A stretch of DNA of 64,000 bases from Bacteroidales bacterium (GTDB lineage Bacteria; Bacteroidota; Bacteroidia; Bacteroidales; G3-4614): contig JAFXDI010000009.1 in the NCBI GenBank assembly GCA_017521245.1, positions 1-64,000 on the forward strand. The letters run 5' to 3'. How positions within the stretch are numbered: position 1 is the stretch's first letter; each line of letters starts with the position of its first letter. The notes below the pieces were generated by a model. The model saw only the letters and a program-made list of their open reading frames with translations, searched no databases and was not told the DNA's origin. The translations under genes and the position numbers were made by a program. This document shows, piece after piece, positions 6,791 through 16,353 of the stretch.

Positions 6791-9700
6791 TTATGACTCT
6801 TTAAACAAGTTGTAACCTAAATCACTGAGAGCGTAAAGATACTTCTCTGCACTCTCCTCATCGCCTTGTTGTATAAAGAATTGAATAATTGTTTTTAATG
6901 TGTATTCTTGTCTTAAATACTCTTGAGATATTGATCTAAGTTTATTGTATTCCAATGTTCTGAACCAACTCATATACTCCATTGAGTTATCGGCAATTTC
7001 AGTTAGCAGGGCTTTACCCTTTTCAGTTTCGCCCAAACTGTAATATGCCATTGCAGGTTGAATTGATAGGTAATCGTGTTTTGTTGCCGATGCAGGTATC
7101 TTCTCCATCATCTTATCAAGAACATTCAAAGCCATATCGTACTTCTCTTCCATTATCAATGCCTCAGCAAGGTCAATAAACAACATACGCATAGTATATG
7201 TCATTTTGCGAACGGTCTCATCTAAATATACATTAGGATTATCGACACCGCCCCACTCAAATTTGTTCATCATATTATCGTACATTGTCTCGGTATCAAC
7301 CAATCCGTCACTCTCTGTATCGTTGTTTACAACAGGAAGTATTCTGTATGCCAAACCAACCTTAACAAAGTGTTTGTCCAAATTCAGATACATATCAGGG
7401 CCAACAGTTACTGCATAGTAGATAGGTCTTTCCCAGTTATCCCTTGCAATAGAGTTAAGCATACTCAATACCGATAATTGATTTAGCATCAGAGCATCGT
7501 TATTTGCCAACTTTATATCAATTCTGTCGGTAGCATACCCTTTTAAGTCGGCAGGAATTTTATCTGCTACTGCTGCTGAATCAACATCAATATAGAGGTT
7601 ACTGTTAGGTATATGGTCAATAGATATACCATATTCAGGGATATATTTATTATCCTTATCCTCTGATATAAGGTAATTCATTGCTTTGTCAAGTTCCATA
7701 TCGTAACCATAGCCTCTGTCAAGAACGTATGCGTATGAGAGTTTACCGTTACCATATCTGCTTCTATCCATCTCAATAGGTAGAGGAGTAGATTCGTATG
7801 CTTGGCTCTTCATTTGGTCAATATACCAATCAGTTTGAAGATAACTCAAGTTACAAACTCTCACGTCTGTTCTGTAACCCTCAGTCTCTTGAACATACCA
7901 CAATGGGAATGTATCGTTATCGCCATTTGTGAATATAATACCGTTCTCCTCAACACAACTCAAATAGTTCTTACCAAAATCACGTGCGGCATAGCGTCCC
8001 GAGCGGTCGTGGTCATCCCAGTTTTGTGCTGCCATCTGAACAGGAACAAACAAGCATAGAATAGCAGTTGCAAGAGCAACAATAGAGTTATCTCTATCTT
8101 TAAGAAGGTATCTCTTAATTAAACTATATATACCTAATACTCCCATACCAATCCATATAGCAAAGGCATAGAAAGAGCCTGCGTAGGCATAATCTCTCTC
8201 TCTTGGTTGGTAAGGTGTTTGGTTAAGGTAAATAACAATAGCCAAACCAGTCATAAAGAACAGGAAGAATGTTACCCAGAAACTCTCAATACCTTTTTGT
8301 CCCGAGAAAGCCTGATAGAACAGACCAATCAATCCAAGTAGTAGAGGTAACATATAATATACGTTTCTACCCTTGTTGTTCATCAAGTCCGAAGGCAAGT
8401 TTTCTCCTTCAATATGTTTATCAATAAAACTAAAACCGGTAATCCAGTTACCTTTGTGTAATTCACCATGACCTTGAATATCGTTTTGGCGTCCTGCAAA
8501 GTTCCACATAAAGTAACGCCAATACATATAGTTTACTTGATAACTCAAGAAGAATCTTATATTCTCAGCAAATGTAGGTTTCTCTACATATCTGATACCA
8601 CTATTAGTTTTAACCTTAACCTTATTTGTTTTATTGCCATCTTTGCTCCACTCTTTGTATGCCTCAACATGATGTGATTGGTTGCTATACATACGAGGGA
8701 ATAACATATTCAACTCAGGTTGATATGTATAATCCTTTTTGTGGTCAGTTACAACATATTTATCAGGTTCGTTCTCATTGTTTTTAATAACACGTTTCCA
8801 GATAGCTTTGCCCTCTTTTATTTCGGGATTACCATTTGCATCTCTAACAATATCCGAGGTGTATGTATATCCATACAATAGAGGTCTCTCGCCATACTGT
8901 TCGCGGTTAAGATAACTCGATAGAGCAAATACATCCTCAGGTGAATTTTGATCCATTGGAGTATTAGCAGTAGAGCGTAACAAGATAATAGCATACGATG
9001 AGTATCCTATAAATATCACCATTATACAAGTTAAAACTGTATTAAGCAATCTTATGTTTACCTTCTTGCTTGCAAAGGTTACAACAATTAGAGCTGCAAC
9101 AATTAGCAACGACAATAATATACTTTCGCTAACAAAAGGAAGTCCTACCATTATCAAACTCACAATGAACGACAATTTAAGTCTGTTCAAATTCTTTTGA
9201 GTAAAGGTCTCATACAATCCCCAACATATTGATGCAATAACCAAGAAGAAGTATGCAATAACACCTGTGTTATAAGGTGCTCCAAAAACATTTACAAATA
9301 GGAGTTCAGCCCATCCGGCAACCTTTATAAATCCGGGAACCAATCCGTAAAGAATAAAGAATATAAGGGCAAACGAAACCAATATAGCAATTATAGAGCC
9401 TTTTGCCGATGGCTCTTTCCATTTCTTATAGTAATAGATAAGAACAATAGCAGGGATACACAATAAGTTCAACAAGTGAACAGCAATTGAGATACCTATA
9501 ATGTATGCAATTAAAATAATATATCTGTTGGCGTGGGGTTCATCAGCGTGGTTCTCCCATTTAAGTATAAGCCACACAACAAGTGCTGTACAGAACGAAG
9601 AGTATGCATAAACCTCTCCCTCAACAGCCGAAAACCAGAATGTATCGCTGAAAGTGTATGCTAAAGCACCAACAGCACCAGCACCCATTATGGCAATAGT

Positions 9701-10045
9701 GTTTGTTAAAGAGTAGTTATCACCCTTGATAACAATTTTACGAGCAAGAGCAGTAATTGTCCAGAATAGCAACAAAATAGTTGCAGCACTGAACATTGCC
9801 GACATAAAGTTTATGCACCATGCCACTTGTGATGGGTCAGATGCAAAGTTGGCAAAAAACCTACCAGTAAGCATAAAAATAGGGTTACCGGGTGGGTGTC
9901 CAACCTCTAATTTGTATGCCGATGATATAAACTCTCCGCAATCCCAGAAACTTGCGGTTGGCTCTAAAGTAAGGGTATAGACAATTCCTGCAATTAAGAA
10001 CATTGCCCATCCCATCACGTTATTCAATTTTTTATACAATTCCAT
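6791..10045 (-). CDS. DUF2723 membrane protein, predicted GT-C protein O-glycosyltransferase
   Basis: 1084 aa. The N-terminal DUF2723 domain includes EPTASFWDCGEFISSAYKL and VGHPPGNPIF in the first ~60 residues; the acidic DCGEF loop after the first membrane helix is the usual catalytic place in GT-C enzymes. About a dozen membrane helices fill residues 10-620, followed by a soluble C-terminal part of ~430 residues that ends in TPR-like helices. DUF2723 includes TMEM260, a eukaryotic protein O-mannosyltransferase, and bacterial members are common in Bacteroidota, where general O-glycosylation of periplasmic proteins exists. It lies between miaB (47-bp gap) and a polysaccharide deacetylase. 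The donor and acceptor are inferred, not shown. Confidence 0.85.
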   Translation of the reverse strand: MELYKKLNNVMGWAMFLIAGIVYTLTLEPTASFWDCGEFISSAYKLEVGHPPGNPIFMLTGRFFANFASDPSQVAWCINFMSAMFSAATILLLFWTITALARKIVIKGDNYSLTNTIAIMGAGAVGALAYTFSDTFWFSAVEGEVYAYSSFCTALVVWLILKWENHADEPHANRYIILIAYIIGISIAVHLLNLLCIPAIVLIYYYKKWKEPSAKGSIIAILVSFALIFFILYGLVPGFIKVAGWAELLFVNVFGAPYNTGVIAYFFLVIASICWGLYETFTQKNLNRLKLSFIVSLIMVGLPFVSESILLSLLIVAALIVVTFASKKVNIRLLNTVLTCIMVIFIGYSSYAIILLRSTANTPMDQNSPEDVFALSSYLNREQYGERPLLYGYTYTSDIVRDANGNPEIKEGKAIWKRVIKNNENEPDKYVVTDHKKDYTYQPELNMLFPRMYSNQSHHVEAYKEWSKDGNKTNKVKVKTNSGIRYVEKPTFAENIRFFLSYQVNYMYWRYFMWNFAGRQNDIQGHGELHKGNWITGFSFIDKHIEGENLPSDLMNNKGRNVYYMLPLLLGLIGLFYQAFSGQKGIESFWVTFFLFFMTGLAIVIYLNQTPYQPRERDYAYAGSFYAFAIWIGMGVLGIYSLIKRYLLKDRDNSIVALATAILCLFVPVQMAAQNWDDHDRSGRYAARDFGKNYLSCVEENGIIFTNGDNDTFPLWYVQETEGYRTDVRVCNLSYLQTDWYIDQMKSQAYESTPLPIEMDRSRYGNGKLSYAYVLDRGYGYDMELDKAMNYLISEDKDNKYIPEYGISIDHIPNSNLYIDVDSAAVADKIPADLKGYATDRIDIKLANNDALMLNQLSVLSMLNSIARDNWERPIYYAVTVGPDMYLNLDKHFVKVGLAYRILPVVNNDTESDGLVDTETMYDNMMNKFEWGGVDNPNVYLDETVRKMTYTMRMLFIDLAEALIMEEKYDMALNVLDKMMEKIPASATKHDYLSIQPAMAYYSLGETEKGKALLTEIADNSMEYMSWFRTLEYNKLRSISQEYLRQEYTLKTIIQFFIQQGDEESAEKYLYALSDLGYNLFKES

Positions 10046-10092
10046 ATTTTGAATATGCTAAATCTAACAACTAAAAACTAACAACTAACAAT

Positions 10093-11424
10093 TCAATCAA
10101 CTGTTTTTCCCAAGAGCGTAGCCGATGATGAGTCGTAAATTTCAACCATCACTCTATCACCAATGTGGTAGTTACCTTTGTCAAACACAACAGTTTTATT
10201 TTGAGGTGTTCTTCCACAAAGTTGTTCGCGAGAGCGTTTTGAGAATCCCTCTACCAAAACCTCAAAGCGTTTTCCAATATCGCGGCGGTTACTCTCTGCC
10301 GATAATTCGTTTTGTAACTCAATCATACGTTGAAGCCTTGCAATCTTAACCTCCTCGCTAATGTTGTCGGGCAATCTCTTTGATGCAAAAGTTCCGGGAC
10401 GCTCAGAGTATTTAAACATAAATGAAGAGTCGAAACCAACCTCACGCATAAGCGACAAAGTCTCTTCAAACTCCTCCTCAGTTTCAGAGTGAAAACCGCT
10501 GAACATATCGGTTGATATACCGCAGTCGGGAATATATCTTCTGATTGCGGCAATTCTCTCTAAATACCATTCGCGAGTATATTTGCGATTCATCAGAGCC
10601 AAAATTCTGTTAGAACCCGATTGAACAGGCAGATGAATATGGTTACAAATATTATCGCACTCAGCAATGGTTTTTAAAATCTCATCGCTCATATCTTTGG
10701 GGTGAGAAGTTGTAAAACGCACCCTTATACCATCTCCAGCCTCAGTTGAGACCATACGAAGAAGTGCAGGGAAATCGGTTTTATTACCATTCTCATCTTC
10801 AAACATATAAGAGTTAACGTTTTGACCTAAAAGAGTAATCTCCTTAATGCCATTATTTTTAAGTTCGTTCAACTCATTAAGAATACTTTGAGGTGGACGG
10901 CTTCTCTCTCTACCGCGAGTATATGGAACAATACAATAAGAGCAAAAGTTATTGCAACCACGCATAATAGATATAAATCCCGAAATTGATTTACCAATCT
11001 TTCGAGGAAGAATATCTTTGTATGTCTCAACAGTTGAGAGTTCAATATTAATAGCCTTCTCGCCGCACTCTACAGCACCTACAAGGTTGGGAAGGTCGTT
11101 ATAAGCATCGGGACCAGCAACAAGGTCAACACCGTAGTTGTTTATAAGGTCCTCCTTAACCCTCTCAGCCATACATCCAATAACACCCACAATAAGTTTA
11201 CCCTTCTTATGGCGTAAACTATTCATAAATTGCAAGCGTCCCAAGACCTTCTGTTCGGCATTATCTCTAATAGAGCAGGTGTTTAGGAATACAGCATCGG
11301 CATCGTTAATATCTTCGCATAATGAGTAGCCGCAAGTAGCCATAATAGAGGCAACTACTTCGCTATCTGCCACGTTCATCTGACACCCGTATGTTTCAAT
11401 AAAAAGTTTTTTATCCTCCGACAT
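10093..11424 (-). CDS. miaB: tRNA-2-methylthio-N6-dimethylallyladenosine synthase MiaB
   Basis: A 443-aa radical-SAM methylthiotransferase that adds the 2-methylthio group to i6A37 of tRNAs. The N-terminal UPF0004 domain carries cluster ligands C14 (ETYGCQMN), C50 and C84. The radical-SAM motif is C157-x3-C161-x2-C164 (RGCNNFCSYC), followed by YTRGRERSRP, typical of MiaB rather than MtaB or RimO. The TRAM domain is at the C-terminus. Length matches the family. First gene of a probable three-gene operon and divergent from the CoA-transferase gene; the shared 144-bp gap holds a promoter and a dispersed palindrome. Confidence 0.95.
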   Translation of the reverse strand: MSEDKKLFIETYGCQMNVADSEVVASIMATCGYSLCEDINDADAVFLNTCSIRDNAEQKVLGRLQFMNSLRHKKGKLIVGVIGCMAERVKEDLINNYGVDLVAGPDAYNDLPNLVGAVECGEKAINIELSTVETYKDILPRKIGKSISGFISIMRGCNNFCSYCIVPYTRGRERSRPPQSILNELNELKNNGIKEITLLGQNVNSYMFEDENGNKTDFPALLRMVSTEAGDGIRVRFTTSHPKDMSDEILKTIAECDNICNHIHLPVQSGSNRILALMNRKYTREWYLERIAAIRRYIPDCGISTDMFSGFHSETEEEFEETLSLMREVGFDSSFMFKYSERPGTFASKRLPDNISEEVKIARLQRMIELQNELSAESNRRDIGKRFEVLVEGFSKRSREQLCGRTPQNKTVVFDKGNYHIGDRVMVEIYDSSSATLLGKTVD

Positions 11425-11484
11425 ATTTTATTTATCAGAATAATTTGTAAATTTGACACAAAAATAATGATTAGAGAGCAAAAT

Positions 11485-11507
11485 AATATCAAGTTTAGTT
11501 GAATATT
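11485..11507. repeat. Dispersed 23-bp palindrome, copy a (one mismatch)
   Basis: The core contains ATATCAAGTTTAGTTGAATA. It differs at one base from the identical copies at 41200, 41365 and 62390. It ends 16 bp before the -7 box of the CoA-transferase gene. Confidence 0.7.
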
Positions 11508-11523
11508 TTACAGCGAGCGAAAG

Positions 11524-11531
11524 TATTTTTG
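11524..11531 (+). promoter_or_regulatory. -7 box of the CoA-transferase promoter
   Basis: TATTTTTG fits TAnnTTTG, 38 bp before the ATG at 11569. The -33 region (GTTG near 11498) overlaps the right arm of the palindrome at 11485-11507. Confidence 0.55.
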
Positions 11532-11568
11532 CAAAAAAGCAGATAAAAATATAAAAACAATATAGATT

Positions 11569-13047
11569 ATGGCATTTAAAGTAATAACAGCCCAAGAGGC
11601 AGCATCGCATATCGGAAACGGTGCGAAAATAGGATTTGGTGGATTTACTGCATCAGGAACACCAAAAGTAGTTTCAGCCGCATTGGCAGAGAAAGCAGAG
11701 GCTGAACACGAAGCAGGAAGAGAGTTTAAAGTATCGTTATATACAGGAGCATCATCGGGCGATATGCTTGACGGAGCATTGGCTCGTGCAAAAGCAATAG
11801 ATGCACGCACACCATACCAATCAAACAAATCATCACGCGAAGGCATCAATAAGAACGAGATACAATACTTTGATATGCACCTTTCGCATTTGGCACAAAA
11901 CCTGCGTTACGGATTTTATGGTAAGTTAGATTTTGCCATTGTTGAGGCTTGTAAAGTATATGATGATGGTCGCATAATACCATGTATGGGAGTAGGTATT
12001 GCACCAACAGTATGCGATTTGGCAGAGAAGGTTATCATTGAGTTGAATCATCACACACCTGAGGCAATAGAGGGCTTCCACGATATATATCAACCCGCCG
12101 ATCCTCCATATCGTAAAGAGATACCCATTTATACACCATCCGATAGAGTAGGAGTACCATATATACAAATTGATCCCTCAAAAATCATAGGTATAGTTGA
12201 GAGTAACTTACCCGATGGCGTAGCACCCTTTACACCAGCCGATGAAACAACCAATAAGATTGGCGAGAATGTATGTAATTTCTTGGTATCAGAGTTAAAA
12301 GCAGGACGTATTCCTTCATCGTTCCTACCCATACAATCAGGAGTAGGAAACATAGCAAATGCAGTCTTAGGCTCACTTGGTACAAACCCAGATATTCCAC
12401 CATTTGAGATGTACACCGAGGTTGTGCAAGACTCGGTTGTTGGTTTGATGAAGAGCGGAAAATGTAAATTTGCAAGTGGATGTTCACTAACTGTCAGTGA
12501 TGCAGTAATGGAAGAGATAATATCAGATGTAGATTTCTTCCGCGATAAGATAGTTTTACGTCCACAGGAGTTATCAAACAATCCGGAGGTAGTTCGCCGT
12601 ATGGGACTTATTACCATAAACACAGCACTTGAGGCAGATATATTCGGTAATATCAACTCAACACACGTTACCGGAACAAAAATGATGAATGGAATAGGAG
12701 GTTCGGGCGACTTTACTCGTAACGCATACCTATCAATATTCACATGTCCATCAGTAGCAAAAGGAGGTAAAATTAGTGCCATAGTACCTATGGTATCGCA
12801 TCTTGACCACAGTGAACACTCTGTATCAATCCTTATCACAGAGCAAGGAGTTGCCGACCTTCGTGGTAAATCACCTCGCCAAAGAGCAGAGGCAATAATT
12901 GAGAACTGTGCTCACCCAATGTATCGCCCATTACTTCGCAAGTACCTTGAAATGGGAGCAGGACACACTCCTCACACTCTATCTGCTGCCTTTGCAATGC
13001 ACACAGCATTTAACGAAACAGGTGATATGAGTACAGCAGAGTTTTAA
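11569..13047 (+). CDS. Acetyl-CoA hydrolase/transferase family protein, probable succinate CoA-transferase
   Basis: A 492-aa class I CoA-transferase of the Cat1/Ach1 type. The N-terminal CoA-binding part has IGFGGFTASGTPK (about residues 21-33). The catalytic glutamate that forms the CoA thioester is probably E284 in EMYTEVVQDS, preceded by the QSGVGNIANAVL loop. Late signatures are GIGGSGDF and ITEQGVADLRG. In Bacteroidota such enzymes move CoA between succinate and propionate or acetate at the end of fermentation. The exact acid pair cannot be read from sequence. It is a single-gene unit with its own promoter and a strong terminator at 13073-13112. Confidence 0.85.
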   Translation: MAFKVITAQEAASHIGNGAKIGFGGFTASGTPKVVSAALAEKAEAEHEAGREFKVSLYTGASSGDMLDGALARAKAIDARTPYQSNKSSREGINKNEIQYFDMHLSHLAQNLRYGFYGKLDFAIVEACKVYDDGRIIPCMGVGIAPTVCDLAEKVIIELNHHTPEAIEGFHDIYQPADPPYRKEIPIYTPSDRVGVPYIQIDPSKIIGIVESNLPDGVAPFTPADETTNKIGENVCNFLVSELKAGRIPSSFLPIQSGVGNIANAVLGSLGTNPDIPPFEMYTEVVQDSVVGLMKSGKCKFASGCSLTVSDAVMEEIISDVDFFRDKIVLRPQELSNNPEVVRRMGLITINTALEADIFGNINSTHVTGTKMMNGIGGSGDFTRNAYLSIFTCPSVAKGGKISAIVPMVSHLDHSEHSVSILITEQGVADLRGKSPRQRAEAIIENCAHPMYRPLLRKYLEMGAGHTPHTLSAAFAMHTAFNETGDMSTAEF

Positions 13048-13072
13048 TATTGCACAGATAATAAAGTATATA

Positions 13073-13112
13073 AAATAAGAGGGTTCACTTCATCAGTGCA
13101 ACCCTCTTATTT
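13073..13112. terminator. Bidirectional terminator between convergent genes
   Basis: AAATAAGAGGGTT pairs with AACCCTCTTATTT (13 bp), with an inner ACT/AGT extension and A/T tracts on both sides. It serves the CoA-transferase gene on plus and the DUF2807 gene on minus. Confidence 0.8.
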
Positions 13113-13138
13113 GTTTGAAATGTATATATGAATATTAT

Positions 13139-13873
13139 CTACTCTTCTGCTTTTGTAGGCATTTCACGAATTTTTTTGTTCTTGCCCGAGATTTTTAAAT
13201 CTCCTTTGCAGTAAGCCGCACCTTTCCCCCAACTGCGGACAGAGATGTCTTTATTCACGTGGCAACCAACGTCACCTTTTCCAAGAATCTTACAAGTGAC
13301 CTCCTCTGCAACTAAATTATCGGCATCAATCTCTCCACTACCAATGATAGAGTATGTTGCCTTTCTTGCTTTGCCCGATAGAAGAATATCCCCTCTACCT
13401 AAACCGCGTTTTACAACCACTTCATCGTAAACAATATTTTTACAACGAATTAAACTCTTGTTTAAGACCTTTAGTTTAAGTTTACTGCCCGATACAATAC
13501 CCTCTGCTGTAAAGTTGGCACCAACCGAACAATCAACTTGAGTAAGTTCTTTTGAATATACATAAACCATTATAACACCAAAGTTTCTGTTATAGCCTCT
13601 ACCATATCTGATGCTAAGTAATCCGTTTTTAGATGTTATAGATACAACATCATCCCCTTCGGGTGCATATATTCTTACCTTTCCGGCCTTGCTCTCACTT
13701 TGAGTATATACCACGTTAATTCCGTTAAGAATACTTATTTTATTAAAATCGGCAATAGTTGTGTCGCTATACACATAGTTGTATTTCTTAACAGCACCAT
13801 TTTGTGCATTTACCGTAACTGATGCAATAAAAATTGTAATTACTGCAACAAATAGTAATTTAATTCTCTTCAT
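13139..13873 (-). CDS. DUF2807 (GIN domain) exported protein
   Basis: 244 aa from ATG 13873; an in-frame TTG at 13879 is less likely. A signal peptide (MKRIKLLFVAVITIFIASVTVNAQ) is followed by a head-GIN DUF2807 domain with its repeating beta-strand pattern (FNKISILNGINVVYTQSES, then VYVYSKELTQVDCSVGANF and GSGEIDADNL). These proteins are predicted right-handed beta-helices in the periplasm or on the surface; their function is not established. It is the last gene of the purD-led operon, and its start overlaps the end of dusB by 14 bp. Confidence 0.8.
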   Translation of the reverse strand: MKRIKLLFVAVITIFIASVTVNAQNGAVKKYNYVYSDTTIADFNKISILNGINVVYTQSESKAGKVRIYAPEGDDVVSITSKNGLLSIRYGRGYNRNFGVIMVYVYSKELTQVDCSVGANFTAEGIVSGSKLKLKVLNKSLIRCKNIVYDEVVVKRGLGRGDILLSGKARKATYSIIGSGEIDADNLVAEEVTCKILGKGDVGCHVNKDISVRSWGKGAAYCKGDLKISGKNKKIREMPTKAEE

Positions 13874-14867
13874 GATCAATTGAGTTATTTAAATATTTCT
13901 CTTGTATTGTGTCAAATATTGCGTTTAGTTCATCCTCTTTCTCGGCTCTTAGCATTGCTATCTTTATATCTCTGAAGTTAGGAATACCCTTAAAAAGAGT
14001 AGTTGCAGCAAGGTGTCGGCGAATGTGTAATATACCTCTTCTCTCATCTAAACGAGCAATACTTTCACGCATTTGGCGTCTAAAAACATTCATCTTCTCT
14101 TCCACCGATAGAGGTTTATATGTATCAGGATTTGTCATATAGCCCTTTATGTCGCGGAAAATCCAAGGAGCACCAATAGCACCTCTACCAATCATTATGG
14201 CATCGGTCTTATACTCCTCAAATCTCTCTTTGGCAATTTCGGCAGATGTCACATCGCCATTACCAATAATGGGTATCTTAATTTTAGGGTTTGCCTTAAC
14301 CCTTCCGATATAATCCCAATCGGCAGAGCCTGTGTACATTTGACTACGAGTTCGCCCATGAATTGAGAGTGCTGCAATTCCGCAATCTTGCAACTCTTCG
14401 GCGAGAGTCTCAATTATACGAGAATCGTGATCCCACCCCAATCGGGTTTTTACTGTAACAGGAATATCAACCGCCTCAACAACTGCCTTTGTAATTTTGA
14501 GCATTTGAGGAATGTTTCGTAACATTCCAGCACCGGCACCTTTCCCTGCTACACGTTTAACAGGGCATCCAAAGTTGATATCCAATATATCGGGGTTAGC
14601 CTCTCGGCATATCTTAGCAGCCTCAACCATAGGCTCAATCTCCCTACCATATATCTGAATAACCACAGGGCGTTCCTCATCACTAATAGAGAGTTTAGCC
14701 TCAGTTTTATTAACGTGCCTTATTAAAGCATCGGCCGATACAAACTCGGTGTAAACCATATCGGCACCAAACTCTTTACACATAAGACGGAACGAAGCAT
14801 CTGTTACTCCCTCCATAGGTGCAAGGAATAAGGGGAAATCTCCAAAATCAAGTTTACCTATTCTCAT
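13860..14867 (-). CDS. dusB: tRNA-dihydrouridine synthase, DusB type
   Basis: A 335-aa FMN-dependent enzyme that reduces specific uridines in tRNA to dihydrouridine. The TIM-barrel signatures are LAPMEGVTDASFR (about residues 16-28), YTEFVSADAL, DINFGCPVKRVAGKGAGAGML with the catalytic cysteine, TVKTRLGW, IHGRTRSQMYTGSADW and GNGDV. Length and order fit the DusB branch. It sits between the yqaA-like gene and the DUF2807 gene in the operon that starts with purD. Confidence 0.92.
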   Translation of the reverse strand: MRIGKLDFGDFPLFLAPMEGVTDASFRLMCKEFGADMVYTEFVSADALIRHVNKTEAKLSISDEERPVVIQIYGREIEPMVEAAKICREANPDILDINFGCPVKRVAGKGAGAGMLRNIPQMLKITKAVVEAVDIPVTVKTRLGWDHDSRIIETLAEELQDCGIAALSIHGRTRSQMYTGSADWDYIGRVKANPKIKIPIIGNGDVTSAEIAKERFEEYKTDAIMIGRGAIGAPWIFRDIKGYMTNPDTYKPLSVEEKMNVFRRQMRESIARLDERRGILHIRRHLAATTLFKGIPNFRDIKIAMLRAEKEDELNAIFDTIQEKYLNNSIDHEEN

Positions 14868-14895
14868 ACTTTATATCACGCCTTAATAGTTTTTA

Positions 14896-15348
14896 TCATA
14901 TAAAAAATTCAACACCTTTTGCAATGCAAAGATAACGCAAAAATTTACCCAATAGCATAGATATGTTAGTAATCCACCGGTTAGCCCTCATATATCCCAA
15001 TGCCACTATAATAAGTTCGCCACAAAAGGGTAAAAACGAGAGAAAGGCAATTATTGCTCCGGGACCTTTTTGTAGATACGAAATACCTTTTTGTAGCTTC
15101 TCTGGTTTTATTCTAAGATATTTCTCAATCCACTCCAATTTACCCAATCTGCCAATATAGTAACATGTTACGCCACCCAGAAAATTACCGAGAGTTGCAA
15201 CAATCAACGAGGTAGTCATATTAAATCCCGATGCAAGCAGTAAGGTTAAAACTGCTTCGGAACTCAAAGGGAATACCGTTCCTGATATAAAGGCAGAGAG
15301 GAACAATCCAATATACCCCCATCCCGATAGTTGTGCTACAAAATCCAT
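14896..15348 (-). CDS. YqaA family (DedA/VTT) membrane protein
   Basis: A 150-aa inner-membrane protein with four or five hydrophobic segments and a conserved VTT-like pattern: GYIGLFLSAFISGTVFPLSSEAVL near the N-terminus (start of the motif), GNFLGGVTCYYIGRLG in the middle, and FLPFCGELIIVALGYMR near the end. DedA/VTT proteins are lipid scramblases or flippases in known cases, some moving undecaprenyl phosphate. The short YqaA branch is not characterised. Its start overlaps the end of the upstream membrane-protein gene by 13 bp, so the two are translationally coupled. Confidence 0.8.
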   Translation of the reverse strand: MDFVAQLSGWGYIGLFLSAFISGTVFPLSSEAVLTLLLASGFNMTTSLIVATLGNFLGGVTCYYIGRLGKLEWIEKYLRIKPEKLQKGISYLQKGPGAIIAFLSFLPFCGELIIVALGYMRANRWITNISMLLGKFLRYLCIAKGVEFFI

Positions 15349-16343
15349 ACAATATAGCAGGTAATATATATCAGTATTATCAAATATAAGAATCTCAATT
15401 TGCCTTTACTCTTAATAGAGTTAAAATAGTGAGCCGACAAAAGAGCGGCACTGCTATTAAAAATGGGCATATATGAGTTTATGTTTAATGGATTAAACGC
15501 AATAAGCAAAAGAGTAGTCAAGAGAACAGAGTTTAAAAACTGAACATACCTTTTTATTGAAATCTTCTCACGAGAGTCGGCATATAGATTTGTAATATTG
15601 TAAATAGCAACAACAATTAAGATAGGTATCAGATATAGAATATCATATAGCATCTTTCGACTTATAGAGTTATAATCCTCCAATAGGATAACCGATTTAA
15701 TACTCTCCCACGCACTATTAAAATTGAAATATTCCAATCCTAAATATGAAGATGCCCAAAATAAAAAAGATGCTGTTGCTATTGCAAGTAGCGATGCACC
15801 TGCACTCTTTACCGAAAGGATGTTGAGTTGAGCCATACCAATCCAAAAGAGAGGAATAAAAAATATAATCTTATCCCAGAGAACTGCCGTTGCACATAAA
15901 ATAAGAGTAGTATTATATACCATACTCTCCACATGCCTTCTGCCATAATTCTCAAAAAGGTAGTAGGTGGCAACAAGAATAGAGGTAGCACCTATAAGTC
16001 CAATATTAAACGATTGTAGAATAGCTGGTTTACAGCATTGCAACAATATAAAAAACAGCGAAGGGAATAGCGACAATAGAGTAGTAAGAGAGTATTTATT
16101 TGCTATTGAAGAGATAACAAAAGTAAGGAGCATCACAATTACAATATTAACAGTAATTGCCATATTTGATACTAACCACTCCTCTGATATTTGTAAAGGA
16201 ACAATACCTTTAAAATTCTCCACCTCAGGAGCAAAATATATTGAGGCGATGACTACCATAGCCACCGCCACAATTATACATATAATGTGAGATACCAACG
16301 ATGTAGGTACCTTTATTGCTCCGTACTCTCTGCCCGATTCCAC
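15336..16343 (-). CDS. Polytopic membrane protein of unknown function (possibly DUF6427)
   Basis: 335 aa with about nine strongly hydrophobic segments from residue 15 onward and short basic loops. No catalytic motif is visible. Size, composition and the position next to purD fit a Bacteroidota-specific family that I would tentatively call DUF6427. It lies between purD (10-bp gap) and the yqaA-like gene (13-bp overlap). Function unknown; an envelope role is only suggested by its membrane location. Confidence 0.65.
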   Translation of the reverse strand: MESGREYGAIKVPTSLVSHIICIIVAVAMVVIASIYFAPEVENFKGIVPLQISEEWLVSNMAITVNIVIVMLLTFVISSIANKYSLTTLLSLFPSLFFILLQCCKPAILQSFNIGLIGATSILVATYYLFENYGRRHVESMVYNTTLILCATAVLWDKIIFFIPLFWIGMAQLNILSVKSAGASLLAIATASFLFWASSYLGLEYFNFNSAWESIKSVILLEDYNSISRKMLYDILYLIPILIVVAIYNITNLYADSREKISIKRYVQFLNSVLLTTLLLIAFNPLNINSYMPIFNSSAALLSAHYFNSIKSKGKLRFLYLIILIYITCYIVWIL

Positions 16344-16353
16344 CGTTTAAGTT